This document shows positions 45,880 to 57,890 of a stretch of DNA of 64,000 bases, piece by piece (positions within the stretch are counted from its first letter, which is position 1; the number at the start of each line of letters is the position of its first letter). A program made the position numbers and the translations under genes. The notes under the pieces were generated by a model, which was not told the origin of the DNA, made no database searches, and was given only the letters and a program-made list of their open reading frames with translations. The stretch lies in contig CM034407.1 of assembly GCA_019925095.2 (NCBI GenBank), forward strand, positions 20,156,710-20,220,709, written 5' to 3'. This stretch comes from Dendrolimus kikuchii (taxonomy: Eukaryota; Arthropoda; Insecta; Lepidoptera; Lasiocampidae).

Positions 45880-48800
45880 ATGTTTCGTAAAATAATGTGG
45901 TGTTATGTATTTGTATTGACACTATTGGATATTTCGCTGAACACCAAACTGTCAGCCCAGGGAAAGAGTCATGGTAAAATCGATTAAAATCTCAAACTTG
46001 AGTATTTTTAAGATTTCTCACGATATATTTGAAGTGTGTTTGGGTAGAGAGTCTTCGACAATATGAACTATGCGCGTTCAGGAAATTACTGGAATTCGGA
46101 ATACCAGCAATATCTTGGCATGTAGTAGATGAGGCGGCAGTATGCACCGCGATGTTATTTTAGATCGGGGCCGAGACGGATTTGTTAGTCGTTTTTCATT
46201 CATTAAGTTAACGAGTATTTTAGTCTCGTCTAAGGAGACACATCTTGGGTGTAATAGCGTCAGGCGCGTGGTGCGTGCATCACATGCAAAAGTTGTGCTT
46301 AACCCGCGCGCCAGATGTTACCAAATAAATGTTTTTAAGCTACAATATCTCGTTAAATAACTGAAATGTATGTAAAAATTTTCCTAATGCCATTTTACAA
46401 TATAACTTTTTGGTTTTACTTTTGTCCCTTCCTTAAATATTTAAATTTACGACATTATATTTAGCATCCTATTCCATTATTATCTCAACTCTTAAACTGT
46501 CCTGTTTCATCTCTGAAGCTCAGGGAGTGCTTTCTTAGATTTTTTCAATCATTTTCAAAGTCTTCTACTGAGACCTTGGCCTCACATTATTTATTTTAAG
46601 CCCAATTTTGTTATCTATCAATTAAAATTAATTGAATACATAATAGAAACAAACTATTATTATTCATACATTTATTCTTTGATTAACTTATTATTATATA
46701 AAAGGACAATCTTTAATAAAAGAAAACTATATTCTGGACTTAAACACATTCTGTACATATTTTACTATTTATTCTCTTTGCCTACTATTGGTAGAAAATT
46801 CACATTATCTGTATAGAGTTTATGTCAAATTTTAACCAGTGGTAAGGCAAATTAATGTGTTGTAAGATATAGGAAGTGGCTATTAATGAAACAGTGTTTA
46901 TAAGCTTAAATGAATCTAATATTGTTGACAGGTGTCACAGTACATGACTCCTTGATAGAAGGCATCACATTTCAGGTAACTAAGTATATTCAGAGCAATA
47001 ATAAGTTTTTCATTAAAGACATGTGTAAAGTGGGTATTACATTATTTTAATTTCAGAGCACTAAACTAGATGAGTAAGCTCGGCAGAGCTCATATGATTG
47101 CACTACATTGGATCACTAACTGCCTAAATACCTTTACACCATTCAATTTTAGCACTTTATCTAGCACTCTGTCAATCAGATAATATAATGCCCACTTAGA
47201 ACTCTTTTATAGTATTAATGGATTCTGAGCAAAAAATGTTTGTTTGTGTAGCTAATTTTAGCTTTAGTGAAATGTGTCATTTAAAGTGCAACAAGAAATT
47301 TGTTACTTTATCTGATTCAAAGACTCACTTAGAATTTAACCAAGGCTGAAGTGGGGTTGGGACCAGAGACTGGCTTTGGCCCTGATACCTAATTGCTGGA
47401 AACACAGTTTTAGTAAATTTTTTGTGAATCTCATCTTTTTTTATTTTTGAAAACCCTACTACTGAGTGTGTATGTAAATTATATTCAGACAAGTATTGAA
47501 TGTTTGGATTATAGCAATCCCAATCCTGGAACAAAACTGTACAGAATAAAAAGAAAATATTTATTTCTGAAAATGTGACACATACAAAACAACAAAAAAA
47601 TTACAAAATTGTGTGCTGCAATTTGCAGAATGAGGTTGGCACTCAGTATTTTGCTGTGACGAAACAGTCCGATACAGCATTGATTTTCAATGCCCATCTC
47701 CTAAATCATAAATGTCATGCAACCCATAGTAAAAACAAGAAAAATTTAAATTATAGTAAAGACGTAAGTGAAAAGAATAGTTAAAAAAAAACAGAAAACA
47801 GTGATAATATAATTAGTGAAAAATAAAGATAAGTACCTAAAAATGAACTAACTACTATAGGAAAGTATGTTTCTGACCCCCTACTGGGAGTTTAACTACA
47901 GACTTGAGGGTTCTATAAAACAAGTGAGCCAAAACCCATACCATTATGCTACTGAGGTTAATTTGACTTTTATAATTTAGACCTGATGGAATAGTCACAC
48001 ACTGTACTTGCAATAATAATGTCCTGTTAAATGTAAGTAAGCATGAAATGGAGTACTTGACAGCCCAATCAACTGGGACATGTACATACCCCATACAAAA
48101 TGTCTGAGCCTCCTTGATTTTGTATGGATATACTGCTATACTTTGTTGCATAATAATTACCGATAATTTAAGAATTTCCTTTGAGTCAGGGTGCCTGGAA
48201 GAGATCGCTTTTAGCAATAAGGCCGCCTGTTGTTTCACTGAGTATGTAATTATTGTCTTGTTGTGCATTTTTGTTTTGGTGAACAATAAAGTGTTGTATA
48301 TGTCTAAAGTCACAGTCACAATAAAGATTTAGCACCTATTACAATAAATTCTAATATTTTTACATATAAAAGAAAAAGCGTTAAAATAACTACTTGTCAT
48401 CTTACTTTTAATATATCATACAGAAATAACTTTAATTACATTTCGTACAATAATTAATGTGCTATTTAACTCCTTCTACTTGTACCTACTTATGACGTCA
48501 TAAGTAAGTACATTTCCTACAAAATTTATCATGAGATTGTGTCATTCTGTAAGTTTCTAAAAGTATCTCAGTTGATTTGATAGTCACAGTTAATAAAGTC
48601 TTTTTTAAAACATTAATTAATTAATTAATCATTTATTATAGTGTTGATGCCAACACTAATATAATATGGTAGTGAAAGTTGAGTATGAGTTAGGGTAAAT
48701 GCAGTGGAAATGAGAGCTTTGAGAAGTATATGTGAGGTTAAGTTATATGATAGTGATATGATAAAGAACAGTATGATAAGGAAACATTGTGCATTGAAAG

Positions 48801-51266
48801 AAGATATAATAAGAAGAGTTGAGAAAGAAATGAAATGAGAATTGGATATGTAGAGAGAATACTTAAAAAGAGACTAACAAAATAAGTGTACGACAACAGA
48901 CTGGATGGTAGAGTTGGTGCTAGTAAACCACGACATACTTACCACAATCAAATTGCAGATGTCTTTAAAAATGGCCAGGTATAAAGCACTTATAGTAAAG
49001 TGTAGGTATGGTGTGATTAATGAATGTAGTTGAAGCAAAACATGTATGTTAGTTGGTATCAAGTCGAAATGCGTCATCTCTGCCTATCCCTATGGAAAAC
49101 AGGTGCGATAATATCTATAATATTTATTTATGTTGTGAAGTTTGGAAAGTGAGTTGATAGCAAGATCTTAAAAACAAGGATTTTCTTTTAAATATATTAT
49201 TATAAAATTTAAGTTATTGTAAAAATTAAGTCTACCTATTCTATGTACACAGCTTCGAAACATGTTATGTATTTAAAGCAAAATTACAATGTATTATTAT
49301 ATTAATTTGTTTGGGGCACACTTTCCTTGTTACTATTTGTAGTGACATCCTCTATTAATAGGCCTGTGAGAGGAAGTTTGCTGGTTATTCAACTGTAGTC
49401 TACTTGTACACATGCAGGGCAACTGATATATGTAATACATATTTTGAGTAGTGTTCATTAAAATTGTTTCAATATAGAGGAAAATCCTTGTGAAGTCTGC
49501 AGCACAATATAACGTGGCTAAGTTTTTTTTACGAACCACAAAATGCCAATGGGTTAATATTTTCTTAAGTTTTCGCGACTTGTATACATAATAAAACTAC
49601 GTTTTAACGGTTTTAAGCGCGGTAATTTTATTTGATTTTGGTTTTTCCGACGTTTCGGCCACTTTTCAGTGGCCGTGATCACGGAAGACAAAGATGTCAA
49701 GTGTCAACGAGTATTGTTAAAGTTTTATTTAGCCTACCGCCAACTTATTAATTTTAATTATTTAATTTTTAATTTTGTTTATGGTTATTATTTAATCTAT
49801 GGGAGCCTAATCTAATTTATATATTATATAAAATTATTAGAGCTAGGCATGTTTGCTGAAGAGTTTCTTGCGCCGCTTCTTCTCTTCAAGCCATAGCATG
49901 TTGCGAAGCGGTAGTAAATTAGATTAGGCTCCCATAGATTAAATAATAACCATAAACAAAATTAAAAATTAAATAATTAAAATTAATAAGTTGGCGGTAG
50001 GCTAAATAAAACTTTAACAATACTCGTTGACACTTGACATCTTTGTCTTCCGTGATCACGGCCACTGAAAAGTGGCCGAAACGTCGGAAAAACCAAAATC
50101 AAATAAAATTACCGCGCTTAAAACCGTTAAAACGTAGTTTTATTATGCCAATGGGTTAGCTATGTATTTTAAAGGTACTTATTAAACAAAGTTGTAATAT
50201 AATCTACATTTATCTAACTCGTATACAGTGTAATTTATTTACAATCAATTCAAATAAATCACAACTATGCATGACTTGTTCATATTTTATGTCCTCTTAT
50301 ACTACATTAGCAGAAATAGGAAAGCAAATGTTATTACTTTGTCTATAGCAAGTGCTAATGGATTTAACTCTGTACTCTTTAGTAGAATATTGCTAAGTTA
50401 ATCTTATATCTCTATGTTTTGCATGTGTAAGTCTCTAAGGCTAAGTTCGCAACATGATTTAACATACTGGACTCAGCTGTGATAGGATGAGTCAGGTATT
50501 AATAATCATAAGTAGTCCCCCGGCAGTGGAAGAGGCCTCGCGGGGCCCACGCCTGCCAGGGCTGCGGAGAGGCCAGGTCATATACCCGTAGCCCTGGCAT
50601 AAGGCGAAGGACGGAACACCCAGGGGTTTTAGTGGGTATCCCTAACCGGGAGTGGCAATAGCATGGCACCAGTTCTGACTGGGCATGCTAGTGCCACCCC
50701 CAATCTGACGAATCCCACACTAGGTCGCGAATTATCCCCCCAAGGTTCTGCCGTTGTCGCGGCTTAGTCCTCAATCGGATTTCCCTGGTTAAAAAAAGGT
50801 ATTAATAATCATACTATACAATGAACTTTAGAGGTTTATGCAAGTATAACTTACTAGTGTAAAGTCAAGCTTATCAGCTTCAGAGCTTATTCAAACGCTC
50901 AACGAAGGTACAGAGGTATTTGAGAATACGCCCTCTGCTGCTTGATTTAGGGAGTGAAGCATTTGTGATGACGATAGTGTGATGTGGGCAGGAATGGGGC
51001 AAGGAGTCGAGCGCGGAGGGCGCTCGCGGCGGGCGCGCCGTGTCCGCGGAGGCGCTAGCGCTGTCGCCGCCGGCGCTGAGCTTCGGGCTGCGGCCGCTGG
51101 CGGCGGCGCACGTGCTCACCGTCACGCTCACCAACACCGCCAACACGACCATGCACCTCGCCTCCGTCGCCGGCACCACGCCCGACTTCCACGCCTCTTT
51201 CTTCGAATCTAAGGTACCAATCTTAAACCAGACACTTCTGATGCCGCCAAATCAATCTTTTGAAAT
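45880..51266 (+). CDS. TMEM131: TMEM131-family protein, 5' exons only
   Basis: TMEM131 proteins are large ER/Golgi membrane proteins whose N-terminal PapD-like domains bind secretory cargo such as collagen. Exon 1, 45880-45973: MFRKIMWCYVFVLTLLDISL plus NTKLSAQGKSH, a signal peptide or anchor. Exon 2, 46932-46975: GVTVHDSLIEGITFQ across the junction, in frame. Exon 3, about 50992-51266: EWGKES, then LALSPPALSFGLRPL, VTLTNTANTTMHLASVAGTT and DFHASFFESK, the first PapD-like repeat, ending NQSFE. The exon 3 start could instead be 51004 (also in phase), and its end is probably AT|GTGT at 51266. An extra exon between exons 2 and 3 cannot be excluded. Family length is above 1000 residues, so most lies beyond the window or in exons not seen. 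Assignment is from the PapD-like block; exons 1-2 are linked by position, frame and splice sites. Confidence 0.78.
46976..48370. other. TMEM131 intron 2, left part
   Basis: AT-rich. Open frames on the minus strand at 47325-47534 and 47858-48319 look exon-like in places but the second crosses dispersed repeat G (48185-48260). No gene is called. Confidence 0.4.
48375..48600. repeat. Dispersed repeat (family of 4040-4300)
   Basis: ATCTTACTTTTAATATATCA, a central TATGACGTCATAAGT palindrome, and AAGTATCTCAGTTGATTTGA, as in the copy at 56830-57025. Confidence 0.5.
48650..49085 (+). mobile_element. Decayed LINE RT C-terminal fragment
   Basis: With frameshifts, the plus strand reads AVEMRALRSICEV, DSDMIKNSMIRKHC, ALKEDI and similar, the same region as LINE-D (MRALRKICGVTLADRVRN) but from an older, distinct family. 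Confidence 0.5.
49563..50160. mobile_element. Foldback element F with perfect 233-nt inverted repeats
   Basis: Arms 49587-49819 and 49915-50147 are reverse complements with no mismatch that I can find, separated by 95 nt. Termini read CATAATAAAACTACGTTTTA; inside the arm is CGACGTTTCGGCCACTTTTC then AGTGGCCGTGATCACGG. Non-coding; lies in TMEM131 intron 2. Other family members: 4690, 19143 and 57465. Confidence 0.92.
50516..50795 (+). mobile_element. LINE 3' UTR module, R1-like (inferred)
   Basis: GC-rich tract with AGGGGTTTTAGTGGGTATCC and CTAACCGGGAGTGGC. The same module occurs in reverse at 10745-10830. No coding remnant kept. Confidence 0.45.
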
Positions 51267-53000
51267 GTGTCGCCGTGTTTCTAAGGTCGCATACAGACGA
51301 CAACGAATGAGCTTCATTGGCTCTGTATAGAACTACTGATGTTACCAGTTACCACGATGCGGTGGATTGTAGGTGAAACACAATGAACGATTATTGGTGT
51401 TTATTGGGCCAGCACGCATAATTATACGCGACCTAAGAGCGCTTTTCTATGTAAGCTATAATTTTTGCCGGATTACACACAACCACCGGGTGTTTACGTG
51501 AATTTGGAACAAGTAACCTGTTTTCTCACTAATTTATACAATTTAATGTTAGAGCGCTGTTCAATTTGCGTTATGTTAACATTAAAGTAATTAAATTAAC
51601 ATTCATAAAATATTTTTGATACACAACAATAATACCAAACAGATACCTAATATTTTGTTTGTATATAATAATAATATTAAACAGGTAAACGTGTGGTTTT
51701 ATTACGAATAGAGTTTACCCCGCAGCCACGCCGCGTGAATAACCCCAGCTAGTAGCTCTATTATACTTACATAAAAACTTAATTCGGTTTTTTACATATA
51801 ATAATAACAAAGAAACTAAGTCCATACACAGTCTACACAACTGCTCGGCAAAACATAAAGGCGAGTCGAAGCCAATCTGATTTGAAGTAATACAACGAAT
51901 GACATGTTGTTTATGACTACGTAGGTATTTGTTATAAAAAGCGCGAATGCAGCGCAGTGATCGCAGTGCCATCTTTTGCCGATATTGTTATTAATCCCGC
52001 GGAAACGACGCCATTTATCGGTATAAAAAGTATACTAAGTTACGCCCCGGGATATAAGCTAACTCCGTTTCGAGTTTCATTGAAATCCGTTCAGTACTTT
52101 TCACGTGATGCTCTAACCGACAGACGGGCAAAAATTCTAAAAATTATATTTTCGAAATGTCCTGGTCTGAATTATCCCCGTGTTTTTTCACATTTTATAA
52201 ACGCACTACAAACTCGAACTATTTACATATTTATTAGAGTATAGATATCCCAAAGAAAAAAAAAAATTGTTGCTCATGGAGAATTGGATATTCTTATAAT
52301 GAAAGTTATCGTAACAGTATTATTATACACATGTTATAACGTTGTAATTGAATGAAATAAATTATATATTATAGTTATTTTACCTCATACGGTCAGATTG
52401 CAACAGTGTGTAACGCGGCCGATAAACAAATGGCGCGGGTCAATAACATCCCCATTTTGACAAATAGTATAGTTGTAGCGATCCATGGCGGCCGAGCAGG
52501 CTTGATGCGTGGTGGAACGTGTTCATACACATCTGTTGCCAGGGCCCATGCGGAGTGGGCAAGTGACATTTCCCATGGCCCTAGTTGGGAGGACCACGTG
52601 GGTTTTTAGCGAGTATTCCGGCAGTGGTATCCTACCTCCGCCTCGGTAGGACCGGGCCGGCTGGTCCCACACACAGAAGTGCGCAATCGGGTTTCTCCGC
52701 TCGCCTTCATGGATTGCAAGAACTATAAGATGAAGTTTCAGAATTTACAGAAACAAACAATAATAGAATATTCTTGTTTGCACACATGAAAATTAACAAT
52801 ATTTCAATTAACGCAGTCGGCGGTCTTATCGCTAATAGCAATTTCTTCTAAACAACCTTCTGGAGATTTTTTTGCATGTCTAATAGTGGGTCGGTATTGA
52901 ATGCGCATAAAAATGCGTTTAAAGTATATAAATAATTATATATACATATTAATAGCGAATAAAAAATACTACAGACACATGCATACATAAATTCACGCCA
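51267..53000. other. Putative TMEM131 intron 3, first part
   Basis: Holds a dispersed repeat at about 51950-52180 (GGTATAAAAAGTATACTAAG, TCATTGAAATCCGTTCAGTA) and a GC-rich tract at 52480-52710 with GGTTTTTAGCGAGTATTCCG, probably another LINE 3' UTR. No further TMEM131 exon found. Confidence 0.45.
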
Positions 53001-53128
53001 GTTCCCTTGCGGGGTAGGCACGAACGACAGAGAGCCATTCAGGCTTATTCTTACACAGCTCACTTGCTTCTTTGACATTCATAGCTCTTGTCATGTACGC
53101 TCGTCTGTTCTTAAAGCTCCTGACTGCA
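52983..53128 (-). mobile_element. RTE-like LINE-D 3' end fragment
   Basis: ATTCACGCCAGTTCCCTTGC to CTCGTCTGTTCTTAAAGCTC; minus strand ends AYPARELA and stop. Followed 30 bp later by a SINE-C in opposite orientation. Confidence 0.75.
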
Positions 53129-53156
53129 GACACAGTCATACCGTTATCCATAGCAG

Positions 53157-53472
53157 TTATCCGTGCAGGAACGGAGAAAGAATACAATTTCCTGCGGCCT
53201 GTCGTAAGAGGCGACTAAACAACCCACAGCCAGGTGGTAGAGTATTTGCTCGACTGGATGGCGACCACCCCTGGTCTAGAGTATGTCGCCATAACAACCT
53301 TGTGTTGTGTTCCGGCATTAGTGACCAGGTTCCAGTCTCCTTTAAGAGAGCAGCAGCGCATTTGTAGCACCTTTGGTGTTGCAAATGTTCATAGGCGATG
53401 GTAACCGCTTTCCATTAAGTGGGCCGTCTGCCTGTCTGCTGAACTCGTGCATAAAAAAAAAAAAAAAAACAT
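53157..53472 (+). mobile_element. SINE-C, near full-length with A-tail
   Basis: From ATCCGTGCAGGAACGGAGAA to GAACTCGTGCATAAAAAAAA with a long A-run. Lacks about 14 bp in the CTGCGG-CCTGTCG region relative to the copy at 27926. Confidence 0.85.
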
Positions 53473-53997
53473 AAATACCAAGAAAACACAACAAACAGAA
53501 ATTGTATAACTACTTGGCAGTCCGGGCATAACGAAGGGTTCCAAGAGTGGAAAATGTCTGTTTTTAAAATAAACATCGTTATTTGCCAACAGAACCATAA
53601 AAAAACTATTTGAACGAAATTTCCCCATATCTCAAAAACTTTAAACTAGTCAACGGATATTGTTTAATACATTTTTCACACAAACATGACGTCGAGTAAT
53701 ATTACTAATTTATAAATCGCAGCTTTGGCCTTGCGAGCCGCGGGCGCCTGAATAGGATTAGTGTCCAAATGCATATAAATGCTTTGAACGATCAAGATAG
53801 ACATTTAAATATAATCAGTATGTTAATTAATCTATATCTGCCTAATTTAGGCGTTAGCCGCAACTTCATGAGTCGTAGCGAAGTGATCTATACCTTATTT
53901 TTAGACTTTACTATATAGCCATTGGTAGACAATTGACAAAACTTGTCCATACAACTTCCAATAAATAAAGGTTAAAATCTGACATCAAGTATGGAGT

Positions 53998-54545
53998 TTA
54001 TGGAGTGAGACCTCAGCCAGAAGGCCCAGCTTGCCATACACAACGCGGTGTTGGTACCTATGCTCACGTATGGAAGCGAGAGTTGGGTATGGAAGAGAGA
54101 GCATGAAAGTAGAGTAAACGCGGTTGAGATGCGAGCCATTGCGCAATATCTGCGGAGTGACGCTCGCGGACCGCGTTCGTAATACCGAAGTAAGAAAGAG
54201 AGTTGGTCTGAAAGAGAGTGTCGGGGTGAAGGTAAGGAAAAGAATGCTCCGGTGGTTCGGGCATGTGGAAAGAATGCATGATGAAAGAGTGACTAAACAG
54301 ATATACAGTGCAAAAGTGGATAGATGCAGAAGTCGTGGAAGGCCACGACACACCTTCCATGATCAAATTGATCGTGTACTAGCAGAAGGTGATGTCAGGG
54401 GCCTTAAGAACTGACGAGCGTGCATGACAAGAGTTATGAATGTCAAAGAAGCAAGTGAGGTGTGTAAGAATAAGCCTAAATGGCGCTCTATTGTTCGTGC
54501 CTACCCCGCAAGGGAACTGGCGTGAAGTTATGTATGTATGTAAGT
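53998..54545 (+). mobile_element. RTE-like LINE-D 3' end, longest copy
   Basis: Encodes, with small frameshifts, TYGSESWVWKREHESR, RNICGVTLADRVRNTEVRKR, RMLRWFGHVERMHDERVTKQ, RPRHTFHDQIDRVLAEGDVR, MTRVMNVKEASEVCKNKPKW and ends ARELA, then GAAGTTATGTATGTATGTAA. This is the region after the RT domain; no RT core is present. Confidence 0.85.
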
Positions 54546-54599
54546 ATGGAGTTTATATCAGATTTCTCCCTAGTTTTATTGATATCGCTGGGGGATTGT

Positions 54600-55080
54600 A
54601 TTTACTCTTCCCTGCACACCGCCGAGGTGGTTACTGAGTGAATGTGGCTCCCGAGGGCTGGAGCCGACCGTCTGACGACTCCCTAAGCTACCAGCGTCCT
54701 TTGCGCCCGATCAGTGGTCTCACGGCCGAACCGTAGGTATCCGTGACGCCTCGACGTATGCCCTCAATAGGGGCTCCCCTGGGACTAGGACTCGGCGTTT
54801 GGTGTAGCTTGGAATTCTCCGACATCCATTCGGACCCATTTTGTTATTATTGAAAGGCGGTGAATATATGTAGTCTTGTCTCCAACATTTTATTAGTCGC
54901 CGGCTGCGACAGGGTTTCGCCAGCTCATGCTCCATATCCAACTTTAATCGGTAGTGTCCCAAATGTATGAATTGTCTATGTAATATCCTGTTTTCCATCT
55001 TTGCTATGTTTATTATATTATCTTACTAGTAAGATAAATTAATGTGATTGTTCAACTCACCCAATTACAATGTATAGAAC
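54600..55080. repeat. GC-rich dispersed sequence, origin unclear
   Basis: 54605-54800 is much more GC-rich than the flanks (CACCGCCGAGGTGGTTACTG, ACTCGGCGTTTGGTG). An open frame on the minus strand (54720-54998) is not recognised. Probably TE-derived. Confidence 0.35.
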
Positions 55081-55164
55081 AATATTGTCGAGTTAATGAC
55101 TTGCGCTTTACAAAGCGCAAATTAGGTCGCATAGGGAATACTCCTCACACTTATAGGCTGGGGC

Positions 55165-55645
55165 ACCCACTTACCAGACTGACCCTCTCGACTCCATCCA
55201 GCGTCGCGCCGTTCATATAGTCGACGATCCTATACTAACAGACGGTTTAGAATCGCTTAGCCTTCGGAGAGACTGCGTCCCTCTGCGTATTCTACTGCCT
55301 GTACAACGGTGAGTGTTCCGCGGAATTGTTTAGTCTTTTGCCAGTGTCTCATTTTTACATCCGCCCCGCTCGCCATCGACGGGATGTTCACCGCCGTTTC
55401 CTGGAGCTCCCACCCTCAATTACGCAACGTTTGTTTCGCGTACCATAATGATCTGGAGGGACCTTTCCGCCGAGGTTATTGTCTCCCTCTGCGCTTCGAC
55501 ATGAGGTCGTTTAAGGACGTTAAAATTTTTTCTTAAAAGCCGGCTACGCGTTGGCAAGGTCCGTTGTAAACGTTCATAGGCGACGGTAACTACGTTCCAT
55601 CGAGTGAGCCGTCCGCCTGTTGGTCTGCTTCAGGCAATAAAACAC
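55165..55645 (+). mobile_element. Jockey/CR1-like LINE, RT C-terminus and 3' UTR
   Basis: With frameshifts it reads LDSIQRRAVHIVDDPILTDG, ESLSLRRDCVPLRILLP and FVSRTIMIWRDLSAEVIV-like sequence, the C-terminal region of Jockey/CR1 LINEs, then a 3' UTR with CGGCTACGCGTTGGCAAGG, TTCATAGGCGACGGTAACTA and AGGCAATAAAA. That UTR end is what SINE-C shares. Confidence 0.65.
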
Positions 55646-55916
55646 CCAAATGTGACTTCCAATATACCAAGACAATCCTAGTTTGGAAGCAAATAGTAGC
55701 TCACTGTGTCCAATCATGTACAGTATATTTATATGTATACTGATATCCTGTTATATTGTATATATAACATGTATAATTGTAATTATTGGAGAAATGAATA
55801 TTATTAAATCAACTAGTTTTGCCCCCGGCTGGCACGGGTCAAACCCTGGCATGTAGCTCATTTTACTCACAGAAACTTAATGAGGGTTTTATATATCGCG
55901 AGGGAAGCTAAGTATA

Positions 55917-56125
55917 TCTTAATATATATAAATTACGCGTCACGTTGTTTGTCCACGATGGACTCCTAAACTACTTGACCGATTTTAATCATATTTGCAC
56001 ACCGTGTGTAGTTTGATCCGAGTTGAAAGATAGGATAGCTTACATTTGGACCCGGTAGGTGGCGCTGCAATCGGGTTCTAAACTTCATTTCTTCAGGGCA
56101 GAACAACGTCTGACGGGACAGCTAG
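55917..56125 (+). mobile_element. Helitron-like non-autonomous element, second copy
   Basis: A|TCTTAATATATATAAATTA at the start and GGGACAGCTAG|T at the end, with CTACTTGACCGATTTTAATC and CAATCGGGTTCTAAA inside. Same architecture as 5962-6274 but about 100 bp shorter. Confidence 0.55.
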
Positions 56126-56755
56126 TATTATAGTAAACCTTCCTTGAAGAAATACCGACTTCATGATGAAAACCGCTTAAAACCGTTGCGTGGCTTAGGA
56201 GGAGTTAGCGGATATACAAACAGACAGATGCGGAAAGCGACTTTGTTTTGTAGATGAATAATAAGATATGTGACAACAATGCAACAAGCGATCGAGCCTA
56301 TTTAGCTGCAGACTAATCGAGTGGGGGAACTCGTTCAGATAGCATCAATTATACGAGTAATTGCACTTTCGCCGAAGTGCGGATGCATTTCGCGGCCTTG
56401 CTGCGTCCGCAACGCGCCTCTCACTTTTTCAAAAGGGCATTAGTTGACATTGACCGCTTATCAACACTCGCTTGATATTTCATTACCTGTGCTCTATGCA
56501 GTTTTGAACAGCTGGCCGATCGGTGATGAAGCAGGGGGGAGTGCGGGGGGTGTCTGGTGCATTCGAGAATGTTCGCTATTATGCAATTTAGCATTTATGT
56601 TTCTGTCTCTATACGTTCGAAAAAGATAAAATGTAACTTAAAACATCACGTTGATTATCCTGGTCATTTGAAATATTGTCAATAGATGTCACCCTACCGT
56701 TGTTCCTTGTTCCTAGCTGTTGCTTCTAGAGCTTCACCTTCGAAATCCGGTAGTA
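56126..56755. other. Spacer, nothing recognised
   Basis: No coding frame or repeat that I can support; a GC-richer patch lies at 56370-56420. Confidence 0.4.
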
Positions 56756-56760
56756 ATTAG

Positions 56761-56820
56761 AAAAGTATGATGAATATGATATAAAAAATACCGTATTTAT
56801 ATCATATTCATCATACTTTT
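56761..56820. repeat. Perfect 25-nt hairpin
   Basis: Arms 56761-56785 (AAAAGTATGATGAATATGAT and ATAAA) and 56796-56820 are exact reverse complements around a 10-nt loop. Confidence 0.9.
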
Positions 56821-56829
56821 AAAATACTA

Positions 56830-57025
56830 TGTTGAAAGTAATTTTAATCATTGTTTGAAGTAACTATGCATAATTAAAACGCTATGTGGTTCGTTAAAGA
56901 TATGACGTCATGATTTGTTTCGCTCTACAACATATAAGCAGCTTTAGCGTTTTGTAAGATGATAAATAGTATCTCAGTTGATTTGATAGTAAATTATCTT
57001 ATCTTACAATTATTTGTTTTAGTGC
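56830..57025. repeat. Dispersed repeat (family of 4040-4300)
   Basis: GATATGACGTCATGATTTG, GCGTTTTGTAAGATGATAAA and AGTATCTCAGTTGATTTGAT. Confidence 0.5.
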
Positions 57026-57464
57026 CGATTTTTTAATGATCACATAAAAGTTATCCTTTGAATAAATGATTGTGAACTGTTTTAATGTTTAATTTGTTCA
57101 AGTTGTATTTTATTCTATGAAAAACTTTTATCGATTTAAAAATTCGATCCTTGCGTTAAAACAGATGTTGATAAATATTTAGAAAAGTAATAACTAAACG
57201 AGAGTTAGCAGTCGATTACCAGTTGAAAAGGACACGTATGTATTAATAATGGAGCAAGAAATATGTTTCTATAGCCGTAGGTGACAAATGGCGTCGCGGT
57301 TTTGGGCTGTCGCCGGCCGGACCGTTCCCACAGCGCGACCACCGGCCGATACGCATTTGTATTTATGTATATAATAATAATGCAGTGCAGATAAATAATG
57401 TCACAAGTGTAATTAAACGTTTGTATTATTATATTGTTTACACTCTGATCTTGCCTAACAGTTA
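57026..57464. other. Spacer with a small GC-rich patch
   Basis: AT-rich except 57285-57350 (CGCCGGCCGGACCGTTCCCA). No coding frame recognised. Confidence 0.4.
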
Positions 57465-57890
57465 TCTAAATAATAAAACTACGTTTTAACGGTTTTGTTA
57501 TCCCGACGTTTCGTCCACTTTTCAGTGGCCGTGATCACGGAAGACAAAGATGGCAAGTGTCAACGAGTATTGTTAGTTTTATTTAGCCTACCGCCAACTT
57601 GTTAATTTTAATAATTTAGTGTTAATTTTGTTTATGGTTATTATTCACTCTATGGCAGCCTAATCTAATTTACCACCGCTTCGCAACATGTTGTGGCTTG
57701 AAGAGAAGAAGCGGCGCAAGAAACTCTTCAGCAAACATGCCTAGCTCTAATAATTTTATATAATATTAAAATGGGTGGAAGGAAAAATAAAAGAAATTAT
57801 CAGTCACGTTGGTTTGTGTTCCGGTGCAGGCAGAAACCCGCTTAAAACCGTTAAAACGTAGTTTATTTGTATACAAGTCGCGAAAACTTA
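57465..57890. mobile_element. Family F element, non-palindromic form
   Basis: Left end ATAATAAAACTACGTTTTAA, then the CGTGATCACGGAAGAC core and ACCGCTTCGCAACATGTTGT, ending ACCGTTAAAACGTAGTTTAT and CAAGTCGCGAAAACTTAAG. Only the outer ~30 nt are inverted; the long second arm seen at 49915-50147 is absent. Confidence 0.75.

Noticed and set aside
46142..46360. 72-codon open frame in TMEM131 intron 1
   Set aside because: No family resemblance and no splice sites that would link it in frame to exons 1 and 2, which already join in phase.
47325..47534. 69-codon minus-strand frame following a good T-rich acceptor
   Set aside because: Exon-like, but with no recognisable family and no partner exon in phase; kept only as a possible nested exon.
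47858..48319. 154-codon minus-strand open frame in TMEM131 intron 2 with a plausible GTATGT donor inside
   Set aside because: It crosses a dispersed repeat (the 16095 and 52812 family) and no convincing start, partner exon or family was found.
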